From JACRLV01 sp045863555 (GTDB lineage Bacteria; Planctomycetota; Phycisphaerae; UBA1845; Fen-1342): DNA of 64,000 nucleotides. The position numbers and the translations under genes are program-made. A model generated the notes under the pieces. The model saw nothing but the letters and a program-made list of their open reading frames with translations. It did no database searches and was not told where the DNA came from. The stretch spans positions 248,001 through 312,000 of the forward strand of contig BTUU01000001.1 in the NCBI GenBank assembly GCA_045863555.1, in the 5' to 3' direction. This document shows, piece after piece, positions 1 to 8,048 of the stretch (position 1 is its first letter; every line of letters starts with the position of its first letter).

Positions 1-815
1 TCGATTCCGCGGCTGCACCACGGGCTGCGGTCCGGCGGTTCATCCCGGACTTCGAGCCGGCTCACGTCGCTGCGGGCGAAGACAAACGAGACATCGCGGC
101 CGGTGATGCCGAAGCGATCGTGGGCGGGGTCGCGCCAGATGAGCGGTGCGCCGTCGGCGAGCGTGTCAAACACGCCCGGCGGATTGCGGCGGGTGGTGAA
201 ATTATTGACGGTGAGATTCCAGCCCCAGCCGGGCGGCAGCGCGGGTGCGTCGAGAAGACAGTCCGGAGCGAGGGTTAAGACATTGCGGAGCGACTCATCG
301 GGCGGGGCGTGCGGCACGCTCGATGCAAGCGTGACAAACGCGTCGACGCGCGTGTCGGAGTCGTTCAGCCTGCGCGGCCAGACGCACGCTCGCACGGTTA
401 GCGTGCCAAGCGTCCACTTGCGGCCGAGGGTGTTGGAGGCGGAGTCGTCCGTGCTGCCGCCCAGGAGGTCGTCAAGCGGTTCGCGCACGGCGCTGAGATT
501 CGCCTGGGCGATGCCGTGGACGTCGACGTCCGCGCAGTAGCCCTGCGGCGGGCAGTGATCGACCGTGCCGGGGATGCGAACGTAGAAGCGCAGCGGAAAT
601 GGCGTGAGGGCGGTGGTCGGGGGGAGGTAGACGGCCTGCGTGTTTTTACCGCAGGGGGCGACCCCGAATTCGCGACGCAGGTCGTCGACGGATCGGGACC
701 AGTCGATCGCCGCAGGGCGGAGCCGGTCGAGGAGCGCAGCCTCGGTAATGCGCGGCGGATGGCGCGATTCCGGTCGGGCACCGAAACCCAGGAACGATAA
801 GAGGCGTTCAATCAC
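1..815 (-). CDS. hypothetical protein, cut by left edge
   Basis: An open frame of about 271 codons enters from the left edge; its C-terminus lies outside the window. I see no ATG near the beginning. The likely start is GTG at 815 (VIERLLSFLGFGAR) or an upstream TTG near 852. It lies about 85 bases downstream of the DRR-repeat gene on the same strand, so the two may be co-transcribed. The product is soluble-looking, with no signal peptide or membrane segment, and is rich in Asp, Arg and Pro. Readable stretches include YVRIPGTVDHCPPQGYCADV and DVHGIAQANLSAVREPLDDL. I recognise no family. A second frame on this strand and two plus-strand frames are open but low-complexity and Arg/Ser-rich, and I treat them as shadows. 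Confidence 0.6.
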   Translation of the reverse strand, partial: MIERLLSFLGFGARPESRHPPRITEAALLDRLRPAAIDWSRSVDDLRREFGVAPCGKNTQAVYLPPTTALTPFPLRFYVRIPGTVDHCPPQGYCADVDVHGIAQANLSAVREPLDDLLGGSTDDSASNTLGRKWTLGTLTVRACVWPRRLNDSDTRVDAFVTLASSVPHAPPDESLRNVLTLAPDCLLDAPALPPGWGWNLTVNNFTTRRNPPGVFDTLADGAPLIWRDPAHDRFGITGRDVSFVFARSDVSRLEVRDEPPDRSPWCSRGI

Positions 816-900
816 GGCAGCGATGATGGCGTGCCGCGCCGCGGCGTGCAAGGGCGAAGAAGGACGGCGAGGTGCGGCGAAAGATGGCCGTGCCGGCCGG

Positions 901-1311
901 CTACTGCGCCTCCAGTTCGTCCTCGTCCTCCGGAAGCGGATTCTGGCGACCCTTGGTCAGCTTGAATTCACCGACGGGCGCGACCTTGCGGTAGCCGAGG
1001 TAGAGCAGGAGGTCGAGGACTTCCGTCCAGGTCGGGAACGGACGGCTGTTGACGCGCTTGTATTCGTCGATCGACTTGATGAACTCGAGCTGTTCCTCGT
1101 TCATGTGGCCTTCTTCCGCGTCGCGCCGGTAATCGGTGCGACGGCGGCCGGGGCCGCGGCGACGGTCGAAGTTCGACGTCGATTCCGAGGCGTCACGACG
1201 ATCGACGCCGCTCCGGCGGTCGACGACGGCACGCCGATCACCCTTGCGGCGGTCCTCGATCGAGACGGAGTCGGCCTGGTCCGGCGCCGGTTGCGGAAGC
1301 TCGCTGTTCAT
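901..1311 (-). CDS. DRR-repeat basic protein of unknown function
   Basis: The product has 136 residues. Residues 20-62 carry repeated DRR units (DRRKGDRR, DRRSGVDRRD, FDRRRGPGRRRTDYRR), which are strongly basic and probably disordered. A compact C-terminal segment (about 70-120, NEEQLEFIKSIDEYKRVN then WTEVLDLLLYLGYRKV) looks like a small helical domain, and an acidic tail follows. The Arg/Asp alternation suggests nucleic-acid contact or charge-mediated assembly, but this is inference. The start is the only ATG; no strong ribosome site precedes it. Neighbours on the same strand are the Asp-rich protein upstream and the left-edge hypothetical downstream. I cannot assign a function. Confidence 0.7.
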   Translation of the reverse strand: MNSELPQPAPDQADSVSIEDRRKGDRRAVVDRRSGVDRRDASESTSNFDRRRGPGRRRTDYRRDAEEGHMNEEQLEFIKSIDEYKRVNSRPFPTWTEVLDLLLYLGYRKVAPVGEFKLTKGRQNPLPEDEDELEAQ

Positions 1312-1465
1312 GAAAATGGCATCGGCGACTCGCGCCCGGAGCGTGAGTCGCCGATTTTGGATTCCCGATCCCGGCTCGTTTTTCCGTCCGTCGGCCAGCG
1401 ATTAGCGGACCCGGCGCGGCGGCGCGTGATTCCTGCGCACGGTTCCGCGCAGCATTCAGGCCGGA

Positions 1466-1831
1466 TCACTCGTCGTCGAAGTCATCGACGTCGTCATCAT
1501 CATCGTCGTCAAAATCGTCATCGTCGTCGTCATCGTCAAAATCGTCATCGTCGTCGTCCGCCCCGAGCGCGCTGTCCTCTTCGTCGCCGTCCTCGTCGAA
1601 GTCGACCTCCGCTTCGTCGGCGTCGCCCTCCTCGTCGTCGTCGTACCGCTTGCGGGCGTTCTGCGGGCCAAGCAGCGCGGCGGCATCATCCGCCTCGTCT
1701 TCAACCGCCTGCTCCGCCGGTTCCCAAGGCGTCCACGCGGGCGCTTCGTCGGCCGCGGCCTGTTCGGTGTGGGGTGAGAACTCCGTCGCGATCGGCAGCC
1801 CGACTTCGAGCAGCCCATTCCCTGATGTCAT
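1466..1831 (-). CDS. acidic protein with poly-Asp tail
   Basis: The product has 121 residues. The chosen ATG (MTSGNGLLEVGLPIATEFSP) is preceded by AAGGAG; an earlier in-frame start at 1900 would add 23 residues with no ribosome site. The N-terminal third is ordinary sequence. Residues from about 65 onward are dominated by Asp and Glu (DDDEEGDADEAEVDFDEDG), ending in runs of seven or eight Asp broken by Phe. The DNA is a near-perfect GTC/ATC repeat on the plus strand, so slippage could change tail length. Such tails can mimic nucleic acid, bind cations or act as chaperone-like acidic arms, but nothing here decides which. No known domain was seen. Confidence 0.65.
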   Translation of the reverse strand: MTSGNGLLEVGLPIATEFSPHTEQAAADEAPAWTPWEPAEQAVEDEADDAAALLGPQNARKRYDDDEEGDADEAEVDFDEDGDEEDSALGADDDDDDFDDDDDDDDFDDDDDDDVDDFDDE

Positions 1832-2090
1832 TTTCCTGACTCCTTGGCAAACACCGCCGGTGTGGCGCGGGCAGATTAGCCGGAGTCGTCGATTCGTCAA
1901 GACCCGAATTCCGACGAATTTTCCCGGCGCGACGATCGCCCTGTCCGGTGCAGGCGACCGAGGCCTGCGCTATACTCCGCAACGCTCGGAAGACCGGGTT
2001 TCGAGGCCGCGACCGTCGCAGAAATCGCCCTGTCACGATCGGCGTGAGGCGATTTCAGCTTGAGCCGGCGCAGGAAAGGAATCAGCGACG

Positions 2091-2540
2091 ATGGCAAAGG
2101 CGGGGGGCGGGCCGTGGTATGCCGACGGACTCCAATTCACCTGCACCCAATGCGGCAACTGCTGCGGCGGCGCGCCGGGCTATGTCTGGGTGCATCCGCT
2201 TGAGATCGATGAGATCGCGAAATTCGTCGGTTTGACGCCGGTCGACTTCATCGAAAAGCACACCCGCTCCGAGCACGGCCGGCGGAGCCTGCTGGAACTC
2301 GAAAACGGCGACTGCGAATTTCTCGAACGCACCGAAGATGGCAAGAGCCGCTGCTCGATTCACCCCGTGCGGCCGGTGCAGTGCCGTACCTGGCCTTTCT
2401 GGGAGTCGAACTTGCGCTCGGAGAAAGCGTGGGCCGCGACGGCGCGGGGCTGCCCGGGCATGAATACGGGCGAGCACCACCCGCTGCCGGTCATCCAGGC
2501 GGCGCTGGCTCGGAACGAGGAGCGGCGGCTGCCGCTCTGA
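2091..2540 (+). CDS. YkgJ-family cysteine cluster protein
   Basis: The product has 149 residues. It carries the YkgJ/UPF0153 pattern: CTQCGNCC near residues 20-27, a Cys in the ENGDCEFLE region, then CSIHPVRPVQCRTWPFW around 87-103 and a final Cys in RGCPG. These cysteines are thought to bind zinc or iron, and the biochemical role of the family is unsettled. AAGGA lies about 10 bases before the ATG. The 3' end overlaps the convergent transglutaminase-like gene by 50 bases, so the two tails share DNA on opposite strands. The length matches the family's usual single-domain form. Confidence 0.85.
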   Translation: MAKAGGGPWYADGLQFTCTQCGNCCGGAPGYVWVHPLEIDEIAKFVGLTPVDFIEKHTRSEHGRRSLLELENGDCEFLERTEDGKSRCSIHPVRPVQCRTWPFWESNLRSEKAWAATARGCPGMNTGEHHPLPVIQAALARNEERRLPL

Positions 2541-3351
2541 TCGCGAGCGTGAGCGCTCCCGCGAGCGCGACCGCCCAGCCGGCCCATGTCTGCACGGCGT
2601 CCACGAGGCCGCCACCCAGGCTGGCGCTCATCCCCGTCTGCCGGATCGTCGTGAACGCGATCCAGAGCATCAGCACGCCCGCAACGCGCCGCCAGAAACT
2701 CGACCACGGATGAATCAGCACGGCGGCCAGAGCGGCGAGGATGATCACGCCCCGCTCGAACGGGAACGCGGCCACACCGTACGACACGCCGCGGCCGAGG
2801 TTGCGGATGAGGCCGGGCGTGATGGTCACCTCGGTACCCTGCGGGCCGCTGACGAGCGTGTGCTCGGCGCTGGTGGGGCGCATGAGTTCGCCCTCGGGTG
2901 TGATGACCCAGACATGAAGAATGTCGCTCACGAGATCGGCCTGAATCCCCATTCGACGGAGCAGCGAGGCGGCGACGACGGCGCGCCCGTCGCAGTCGTC
3001 CTTCCCGTGCTGGAAAACCTCGTCGACCGTGGGCAGCCAGTCCATCACGCCCCACGTGTCCCAGTCCCAGGCATAGGGGATGCGCTCGAAGACGGTTTTT
3101 TCCACCGCCGCGCGGATCGTCGGCGTATCGGCGTTTTCCGGGATGGCCGCACGCACTTCGGCTTCGAGCGGGGCGAGATGGACGCTGGACGGGTCGAGGA
3201 CCGACTGCATGTTGCGGAGCCGCTCGATCCACGTCGGGATCAGCCAGAATTTCGGATAGAGCACGAGACCGGTGACGAGAAGGAAGAAGGCGATTTTCGC
3301 CGGCCCGCGCACCCACCAGGGTTGCTCATGAAGTCGACGCCAGGCGTTCAT
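2491..3351 (-). CDS. membrane-anchored transglutaminase-like protein
   Basis: The product has 286 residues. An N-terminal membrane segment (AKIAFFLLVTGLVLYPKF) is followed by an extracytoplasmic domain with the transglutaminase-like core: a Cys in KDDCDGRAVVAASLLRRMGI, a His in DILHVWVI, and a later acidic residue. Two or three C-terminal hydrophobic segments follow (GVIILAALAAVLI, VAGVLMLWIAFTTI, WAGWAVALAGALTLAI). The family fold covers proteases, transglutaminases and inactive relatives; Cys and His are both present, so catalysis is possible. The start is the ATG of MNAWRRLHEQ; two GTG codons immediately precede it and are less likely. The gene is convergent with ykgJ. Confidence 0.75.
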   Translation of the reverse strand: MNAWRRLHEQPWWVRGPAKIAFFLLVTGLVLYPKFWLIPTWIERLRNMQSVLDPSSVHLAPLEAEVRAAIPENADTPTIRAAVEKTVFERIPYAWDWDTWGVMDWLPTVDEVFQHGKDDCDGRAVVAASLLRRMGIQADLVSDILHVWVITPEGELMRPTSAEHTLVSGPQGTEVTITPGLIRNLGRGVSYGVAAFPFERGVIILAALAAVLIHPWSSFWRRVAGVLMLWIAFTTIRQTGMSASLGGGLVDAVQTWAGWAVALAGALTLAIRAAAAAPRSEPAPPG

Positions 3352-3440
3352 CACCACCCCGCAACTCCAGCCGCCTGCCGGCGCGGCCGGTTCTGATTAG
3401 AATCGTACCGGCGAGGGCGGCCGGGCGGACGAAGAAATCG

Positions 3441-3758
3441 ATGGACCACGACGACGAAATCTGCTACTGCTATCACGTCTCGCTGCGGAAGCTCGTGAAT
3501 TTCGCGCGGCGCGTCCGGCCGCGGGCGCCGTCGCAGATGTCCGAATGCCTGGGGGCCGGGACGGGCTGCGGCTGGTGTATCCCCATTCTGTGCAAGATCG
3601 CCCGGTCGATCGACGATCCTGACTTTCGCCTCACCATGACGCCCGAGCAGTACGCGGCCGAACGGGCGCGGTATCGAACCGAGAAGCGGCCGCGGCATGA
3701 GTTTTCGCCTCCCGAGCCTGCGGAACCGCCCCCGCCGCCGCCCGTTTCTCCCGATTAG
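3441..3758 (+). CDS. BFD-like [2Fe-2S]-binding protein
   Basis: The product has 105 residues. Its first 60 residues match the bacterioferritin-associated ferredoxin (BFD) fold: a CYCYHVS motif near residue 8 supplies the first two cysteines and GTGCGWC around residues 40-46 supplies the second pair, the usual four-ligand [2Fe-2S] arrangement. SLRKLVNFARRVRP lies between them. The C-terminal 35 residues are Pro-rich (PPEPAEPPPPPPVSPD) and probably disordered. BFD domains pass electrons to ferritin-like proteins or regulate reductases, but no ferritin gene is nearby, so the partner is unknown. The start is the first ATG. Confidence 0.8.
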   Translation: MDHDDEICYCYHVSLRKLVNFARRVRPRAPSQMSECLGAGTGCGWCIPILCKIARSIDDPDFRLTMTPEQYAAERARYRTEKRPRHEFSPPEPAEPPPPPPVSPD

Positions 3759-3811
3759 TGCAGAATCTGGGAATTCCGTCACGGATTTTCTATGCGCGCG
3801 GCCCTCCCGTG

Positions 3812-3824
3812 CACTGATACAGTG
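3812..3824. promoter_or_regulatory. possible operator, CACTG-ATA-CAGTG
   Basis: A perfect 5-bp palindrome with a 3-base spacer lies 25 bases before the sigma factor start. Its position would suit an operator or part of a promoter. One short palindrome could easily be chance in a window of this size. Confidence 0.25.
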
Positions 3825-3848
3825 TCGACGGCGCTTCGGGGGTCCTGA

Positions 3849-4445
3849 ATGCGGGTATCGAACCAGACGCTCGGCCAGTCGCGACGCGAGATGACCGTCG
3901 CCGCCGCGCCGCCGACATCCGGCGCAACGCTGACCATGACGGACGCCGAGGCGGTGGTCGTGCGTTGGTCGGGCGTGCTGTATGCCTGGCTGACGGGCCT
4001 CTGCCGCGATCGCGACCGGGCGGCCGACCTGACGCAGGAGTCTTTTGCGGCGTACTGGGCGGCGGCGCAGCGGGAGAAGATCGCGAATCCGCGGGCGTGG
4101 CTGTTTCGCACGGCGCGGAACCTCTTTCTCGCGGATCTGCGGCTCCGGCGGCGAAGTCTGGCACTAGACGACGAGGACGCGTGCGCCGCGACGGACCCGG
4201 CGGCGGCGCGGATCGAGGCGGATGACGCCGATCGCGTGCGTGCGGCGGTTCTGGGGATGCCGCGGACGATTCGCGAGCCGATCGTGCTTCGATACTGGTG
4301 CGAACTGCCCGATGCGGAAATCGCGGCCGTGCTGCGGGTCCCCGTCTTTGTGGTTCGCTGGCGTATTCACAGGGGTAAAGCGTGGCTGAGGACGCAACTC
4401 CCGACGCTCAACCCTTCCGGAGGTGACAACCATGTCCCCCGATGA
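3849..4445 (+). CDS. ECF-type RNA polymerase sigma factor
   Basis: The product has 198 residues. Region 2 is at about 38-100 (RDRDRAADLTQESFAAYWAA, then NPRAWLFRTARNLFLADLRL), and region 4 at about 130-185 (MPRTIREPIVLRYWCELPDA, then a helix-turn-helix ending RIHRGKAWL). The spacing is that of group 4 sigma factors. ATGs at 3849, 3891 and 3936 are all in frame; region 2 begins after the last, so the first 30 residues may not be translated. The downstream gene starts at 4432 inside this reading frame behind GGAGGTG, a 14-base overlap implying translational coupling. That places the next product as the likely regulator or partner. Confidence 0.88.
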   Translation: MRVSNQTLGQSRREMTVAAAPPTSGATLTMTDAEAVVVRWSGVLYAWLTGLCRDRDRAADLTQESFAAYWAAAQREKIANPRAWLFRTARNLFLADLRLRRRSLALDDEDACAATDPAAARIEADDADRVRAAVLGMPRTIREPIVLRYWCELPDAEIAAVLRVPVFVVRWRIHRGKAWLRTQLPTLNPSGGDNHVPR

Positions 4446-5625
4446 CGACTTCCGTCTGAATCCTGACCCCTTCGACCGCGACGACCTCGCGGCACGGCTT
4501 CGAGCCGCCCGGCCGGATCCACCGGACGCGCTCGCCGACCGATGCCGCCGGGTATCGACGGGTGCTGAGCCGAATTCAACTGAAATAAACAGATGGAGAC
4601 AGTTCATGACGAATCGAAACTTCTTCCGCGGCGTGGGCGGCATCGCGACGGCCGCGGCGATCATTCTGGCCTTCGCGTGGTTTGCGCCGCACTCACCGAA
4701 ATCCGCGACGAATACGCTCGACGCGGTGCAGGCCGCTTTTCGGACGCTGGACGACGTCGCGGCCGTGGAGATCGAGACCGAGTGGCACAGCGGCGATGGC
4801 GAGCCGCCCAATGACGGCGGGACCGTGACCGTTCTCCGCGGCGTAGGCTACGCGGGGCGGTCGATCGGCGGAGAGATCGAAGTCTACAACCTCGTGGAGC
4901 AGCGGCGCTACCGCACGCAAAGCGGCGGCCAGGAACTGGTCACGGTGCGGATGACCGACCAGGGCATGATCGAAGAAATGCTGCGCCGCACCCGCGTCGC
5001 CGAATGCGCCGAGTATTTCAACATCTCGCGGCGCGAGGCGATCGTCGATCGCGTCGAGATTCGCGACGGCCGGGCAATCCGGCACATCGAGGCGCTGGAC
5101 ACGCAGCGCCGGCCGGTGACGATCGAACTCGACGTCGAGACCGACCGGCTGCTGCTCGTCGATTCGAGGTTCGGCACGGACATTCCCGGCCAGACGATGC
5201 GGCAGATCGTGCGGTTCCGCTACCCTGCGCCGGAGTCGATCGACCGGGCGATCTTCGACCCGCCCAGCACCGAGGGTAAGCGCGTCATCGAGGAGCCGGC
5301 GTCGAAGATGCAGTGCATGGTGAATGCACGGAACCTCTGCATGGCCGTCATGGTCTATGCTCAGGAGCATGACAACCAGCTCCCGCCGAACATCGACGCG
5401 CTAGCACGTTACGCGCCGGGCGGCGACCTGGCGACGTGCCGGACGTGCCTGTTCACGGACGGCGGCCAAGCGGTCGAGATGATCTACTCGACGCCGGAAT
5501 CGCTCGGCATCACCACGATCAACGACCTTCAACCGGAGATGATCCTGTTCCGCTGCCGCATCCAAGGCGGCGAAGTCCTCGGCTTCGGCGACGGCCACGC
5601 GGAGTTTCGCGCGAGCGCGGACTAG
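4432..5625 (+). CDS. membrane protein coupled to sigma factor, DUF1559-like C-terminus
   Basis: The product has 397 residues. The start ATG (MSPDDDFRLNPDPF) follows GGAGGTG and overlaps the sigma factor gene. Residues 1-60 are a short soluble segment of the kind that opens anti-sigma factors. A membrane segment sits at about 66-85 (VGGIATAAAIILAFAWF). The outer domain resembles the MucB/LolA-like sensor region often found in sigma-linked proteins. The C-terminal 90 residues (ARNLCMAVMVYAQEHDNQLP, then GFGDGHAEF) resemble the DUF1559-type pseudopilin end. A second start at 4606 has its own GGAG seven bases upstream, so a shorter product lacking the cytoplasmic segment is possible. The anti-sigma role is inferred from position. 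Confidence 0.7.
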   Translation: MSPDDDFRLNPDPFDRDDLAARLRAARPDPPDALADRCRRVSTGAEPNSTEINRWRQFMTNRNFFRGVGGIATAAAIILAFAWFAPHSPKSATNTLDAVQAAFRTLDDVAAVEIETEWHSGDGEPPNDGGTVTVLRGVGYAGRSIGGEIEVYNLVEQRRYRTQSGGQELVTVRMTDQGMIEEMLRRTRVAECAEYFNISRREAIVDRVEIRDGRAIRHIEALDTQRRPVTIELDVETDRLLLVDSRFGTDIPGQTMRQIVRFRYPAPESIDRAIFDPPSTEGKRVIEEPASKMQCMVNARNLCMAVMVYAQEHDNQLPPNIDALARYAPGGDLATCRTCLFTDGGQAVEMIYSTPESLGITTINDLQPEMILFRCRIQGGEVLGFGDGHAEFRASAD

Positions 5626-5686
5626 CGCAATTCGGTCTAGGGTCCGGCCCCTGTCCGCAAGGCGAATGCATGCGGCCAGGGGCCCG

Positions 5687-6808
5687 ATGTTGTCGCGACG
5701 CTCCATATTTGCCATGCTGCCTCGTATGAACTCCATCCTACGCGGCAGCGTCGCCGGGGCTCTGATAATCTCGCTGGCGGGCGTGCCCGGCGGCTGCCCG
5801 ACGAGTCAGGTGGGCTCGAATTCAAGCGGATCGCCGTCGACAGGCTCCGGCGACGGGGCCGACGGGGCGTCCGATAGCGGCGGTGTCGGGACTTCGACCG
5901 GCGGCGATTCAGGGAGCGCGGATTCATCGGGCGGCACGGCTTTGGGCGAGTCCGCAAGTCTCGCTTCGCTCCAGGTCTTCCCGGCCGACAACCCGTGGAA
6001 CCAGGACATCTCCGGGCTGGCGGTCCATCCGAATTCGGATGCATATCTCGCCAGCATCGGACTCTCCACCGGCCTGCATCCGGATTTCGGAACGGTCTGG
6101 GAAGGCGCACCGATTGGCATTCCCTACACGCTCGTCGACGCGAGCACGCCGCGCGTCAACGTGACCTTCGACTACGCCGACGAGAGCGATGCCGGGCCGT
6201 ATCCGATTCCCCCGGATGCGCTGATCGAAGGCGGACCAGACGCGGACGGCGATCGGCACGTGCTGCTCGTCGATCCGGCCGCGAAAAAGCTGTACGAGCT
6301 CTTCTACGCGTACCCGCAATCGGACGGTTCCTGGACGGCCGGCAGCGGCGCGATCTTCGACCTGACGAGCAACGACCTGCGGCCGGAAGGCTGGACGAGC
6401 GCCGATGCGGCGGGTCTGCCGATCTTTCCCGGCCTCGTCCGCTACGACGAGGTGGTCGAGCGCGGCGAGATCAACCACGCGATCCGCTTCACCGTCAGCC
6501 GCACGCAGCGGGCGTACATTTCGCCGGCGCGGCACTACGCGAGCAGCTCGACTGACTCGAACCTGCCGCCGATGGGCCTGCGCTTCCGCCTGAAAGCCGA
6601 CTACGACATCAGCGGCTTCACGCCGAATGTCCAGGTGATCCTGCGGGCGATGAAGAAATACGGCCTGATCGTCGCCGACAACGGCAGCAACTGGTACATC
6701 AGCGGCGCGCCCGATTCGCGCTGGGACGACGACGAACTGCGCCAGCTTTCGCAAGTCAAGGGCCGTGATTTCGAGGCGGTCTACACGGGCGACGCGGTGA
6801 GCAACTGA
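5687..6808 (+). CDS. exported, probably lipid-anchored protein of unknown function
   Basis: The product has 373 residues. A signal region (GALIISLAGVPGGC) ends in a Cys that would suit a loose lipobox. A Ser/Gly/Asp-rich linker of about 65 residues follows, then a conserved-looking domain from FPADNPWNQDISGLAV to the end. That domain contains NHAIRFTVSRTQRAYISPAR and the C-terminal MKKYGLIVADNGSNWYISG; similar domains occur in secreted proteins of several phyla, but I cannot name the family. AGGGG precedes the ATG at 5687; in-frame ATGs at 5717 and 5726 would shorten the signal's n-region. The linker uses many synonymous codons, so it is unlikely to be a sequencing artefact. Confidence 0.7.
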   Translation: MLSRRSIFAMLPRMNSILRGSVAGALIISLAGVPGGCPTSQVGSNSSGSPSTGSGDGADGASDSGGVGTSTGGDSGSADSSGGTALGESASLASLQVFPADNPWNQDISGLAVHPNSDAYLASIGLSTGLHPDFGTVWEGAPIGIPYTLVDASTPRVNVTFDYADESDAGPYPIPPDALIEGGPDADGDRHVLLVDPAAKKLYELFYAYPQSDGSWTAGSGAIFDLTSNDLRPEGWTSADAAGLPIFPGLVRYDEVVERGEINHAIRFTVSRTQRAYISPARHYASSSTDSNLPPMGLRFRLKADYDISGFTPNVQVILRAMKKYGLIVADNGSNWYISGAPDSRWDDDELRQLSQVKGRDFEAVYTGDAVSN

Positions 6809-6845
6809 TCCGACGCCGATCAAGGAATCCGACTCCGAGCAAGGA

Positions 6846-6878
6846 ATCCGAGCCCGACGCGCTAGCGAGGGCGAGGAT
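6846..6878 (+). repeat. REP-type repeat, left copy
   Basis: This 33-bp element contains the palindrome CGCTAGCG within GCCCGACGCGCTAGCGAGGGC. It is repeated perfectly in inverted orientation at 7460-7492, on the other side of the RAYT gene. A shared TCGCAATT lies about 12-15 bases inside each copy. Just outside the left copy, CAAGGAATCCGA occurs twice, at 6821 and 6840. Confidence 0.85.
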
Positions 6879-6903
6879 GACGTGATTCGCTCGCAATTCG
6901 AAC

Positions 6904-7410
6904 ATGATCTACACTTCCAGAATGCCATCCTCGCCCGTTGGCTATTTATTGACCTGGACCTGCTATGGAACGTGGCTGCACGGCGATCCGCGCGGTTCCG
7001 TCGACTGTCAGCACAACGCGCCCGGCGAGCCATTTCTGCCGGCGAGTCTATTGCGAATCGCGGCCGGATCTTCGATGCTTCGTCACGCGCCGGTGCGCCT
7101 CGATGCGGCGGCGCGGCGGACCGTTGCGGAGTCGATCGCGGACCACGTGGCGATCCGTGACTGGACCCTTCACGCATGCGCCGTTCGGACCAATCATGTG
7201 CACGTCGTTGTCTCGTGTGGAGTCCATCCCGACATCGCGCGGGAACAGTTCAAGGCGTGGGCCACGCGCCGACTGCGCGAGGCGGGCATATTTCCGCGAG
7301 ATCGGCCGGTCTGGACGGAAGGTGGCAGTGATCGCTGGCTGTGGGACGTCGAGTCGTTCGCGAACGCGATCGGCTATGTGGCCGACTACCAGGGCGACCC
7401 GCTGGATTGA
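6904..7410 (+). CDS. REP-associated tyrosine transposase (RAYT, Y1_Tnp)
   Basis: The product has 168 residues. It is an IS200/IS605-type single-strand transposase domain of the domesticated RAYT class. LLTWTCYGTWLHGDPRG at about 15-31 is the typical opening strand, NHVHVVV near 98-104 is the HUH metal-binding motif, and the C-terminal YVADYQGD supplies the catalytic Tyr. The Met at 6922 (MPSSPVGYLL) is an equally good start by family comparison. RAYTs nick and join single-stranded DNA at REP hairpins. The gene sits inside a perfect 33-bp inverted repeat, so the cognate REP substrate is present on both sides. No other transposition genes are linked. Motifs and length are complete, so it is probably functional. 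Confidence 0.88.
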   Translation: MIYTSRMPSSPVGYLLTWTCYGTWLHGDPRGSVDCQHNAPGEPFLPASLLRIAAGSSMLRHAPVRLDAAARRTVAESIADHVAIRDWTLHACAVRTNHVHVVVSCGVHPDIAREQFKAWATRRLREAGIFPRDRPVWTEGGSDRWLWDVESFANAIGYVADYQGDPLD

Positions 7411-7459
7411 CCGAAATCCGATTGGTTCTATCGAAAATTGCGAACAACGGGTTCGGCGG

Positions 7460-7492
7460 ATCCTCGCCCTCGCTAGCGCGTCGGGCTCGGAT
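7460..7492 (-). repeat. REP-type repeat, right copy (inverted)
   Basis: This is an exact reverse complement of the 33 bases at 6846-6878. It lies 50 bases after the RAYT stop codon. Together the two copies form a unit of about 650 bp that may be the transposing or formerly mobile unit. Confidence 0.85.
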
Positions 7493-7607
7493 ATTGTTTC
7501 GCCAGGCGGTGTATCTGCGGGCCCGCCGGAGGACTCCTCTCGACAGGTCAGTCCGCGCGAGCGGCCGTGTGTGCGGCGGCGGCGGGTGAGCCGGCGAGGG
7601 AGGTCTC

Positions 7608-8048
7608 ATGTTTCGAAAGGGTGTGGTTTTCGGGCTGGCAGCGTCGCTGACGCTGGCGAGCGTGGCGTGTGATTCGACGGCCGTCGACCAGCTGCTCGGG
7701 GATATTTCGACGATCGCGGACGGCTTTGCCGACGGCGTCGCGTCGAATGCGAACTCCGGCGGCTCGGCCAATGCGAATTCGAGCGGCGGGGCGGCGGATA
7801 CGAACGGCGACGACTCGGCCGGCAATGCGAACGGTTCTACGGCGAACACGAACGAGCCGGCCGGGGGAACCGCGAATGCCAATACGAATTCGGGCGGCGC
7901 GTCCAACGAAAACAGCAATGCGGCGACGTCGAACGGTAACGACAACGGCGACGACGGCGCAAACAGCAACGCCAACGAGGATTCGTCGAACGCGAACGGC
8001 AACGCGAACGAGGATGATGACGACGACAATTCGAACCGCAACGACTGA
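7608..8048 (+). CDS. Asn-rich putative lipoprotein
   Basis: The product has 146 residues. GGGAGG precedes the ATG. A signal peptide (MFRKGVVFGLAASLTLA) ends in the lipobox ASVAC, predicting cleavage before Cys21 and lipid anchoring. Apart from a short helix-like segment (AVDQLLGDISTIADGFADGV), the rest is low-complexity Asn/Gly/Ala/Ser/Thr, becoming Asp/Asn-rich at the end. No fold is predictable. Such Asn-rich exported tails recur in Planctomycetota lipoproteins of unknown role. The gene lies just beyond the right REP copy. Confidence 0.7.
   Translation: MFRKGVVFGLAASLTLASVACDSTAVDQLLGDISTIADGFADGVASNANSGGSANANSSGGAADTNGDDSAGNANGSTANTNEPAGGTANANTNSGGASNENSNAATSNGNDNGDDGANSNANEDSSNANGNANEDDDDDNSNRND

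Noticed and set aside
640..1839. Plus-strand 399-codon frame
   Set aside because: It is the complement of three minus-strand genes and consists largely of Arg/His repeats.
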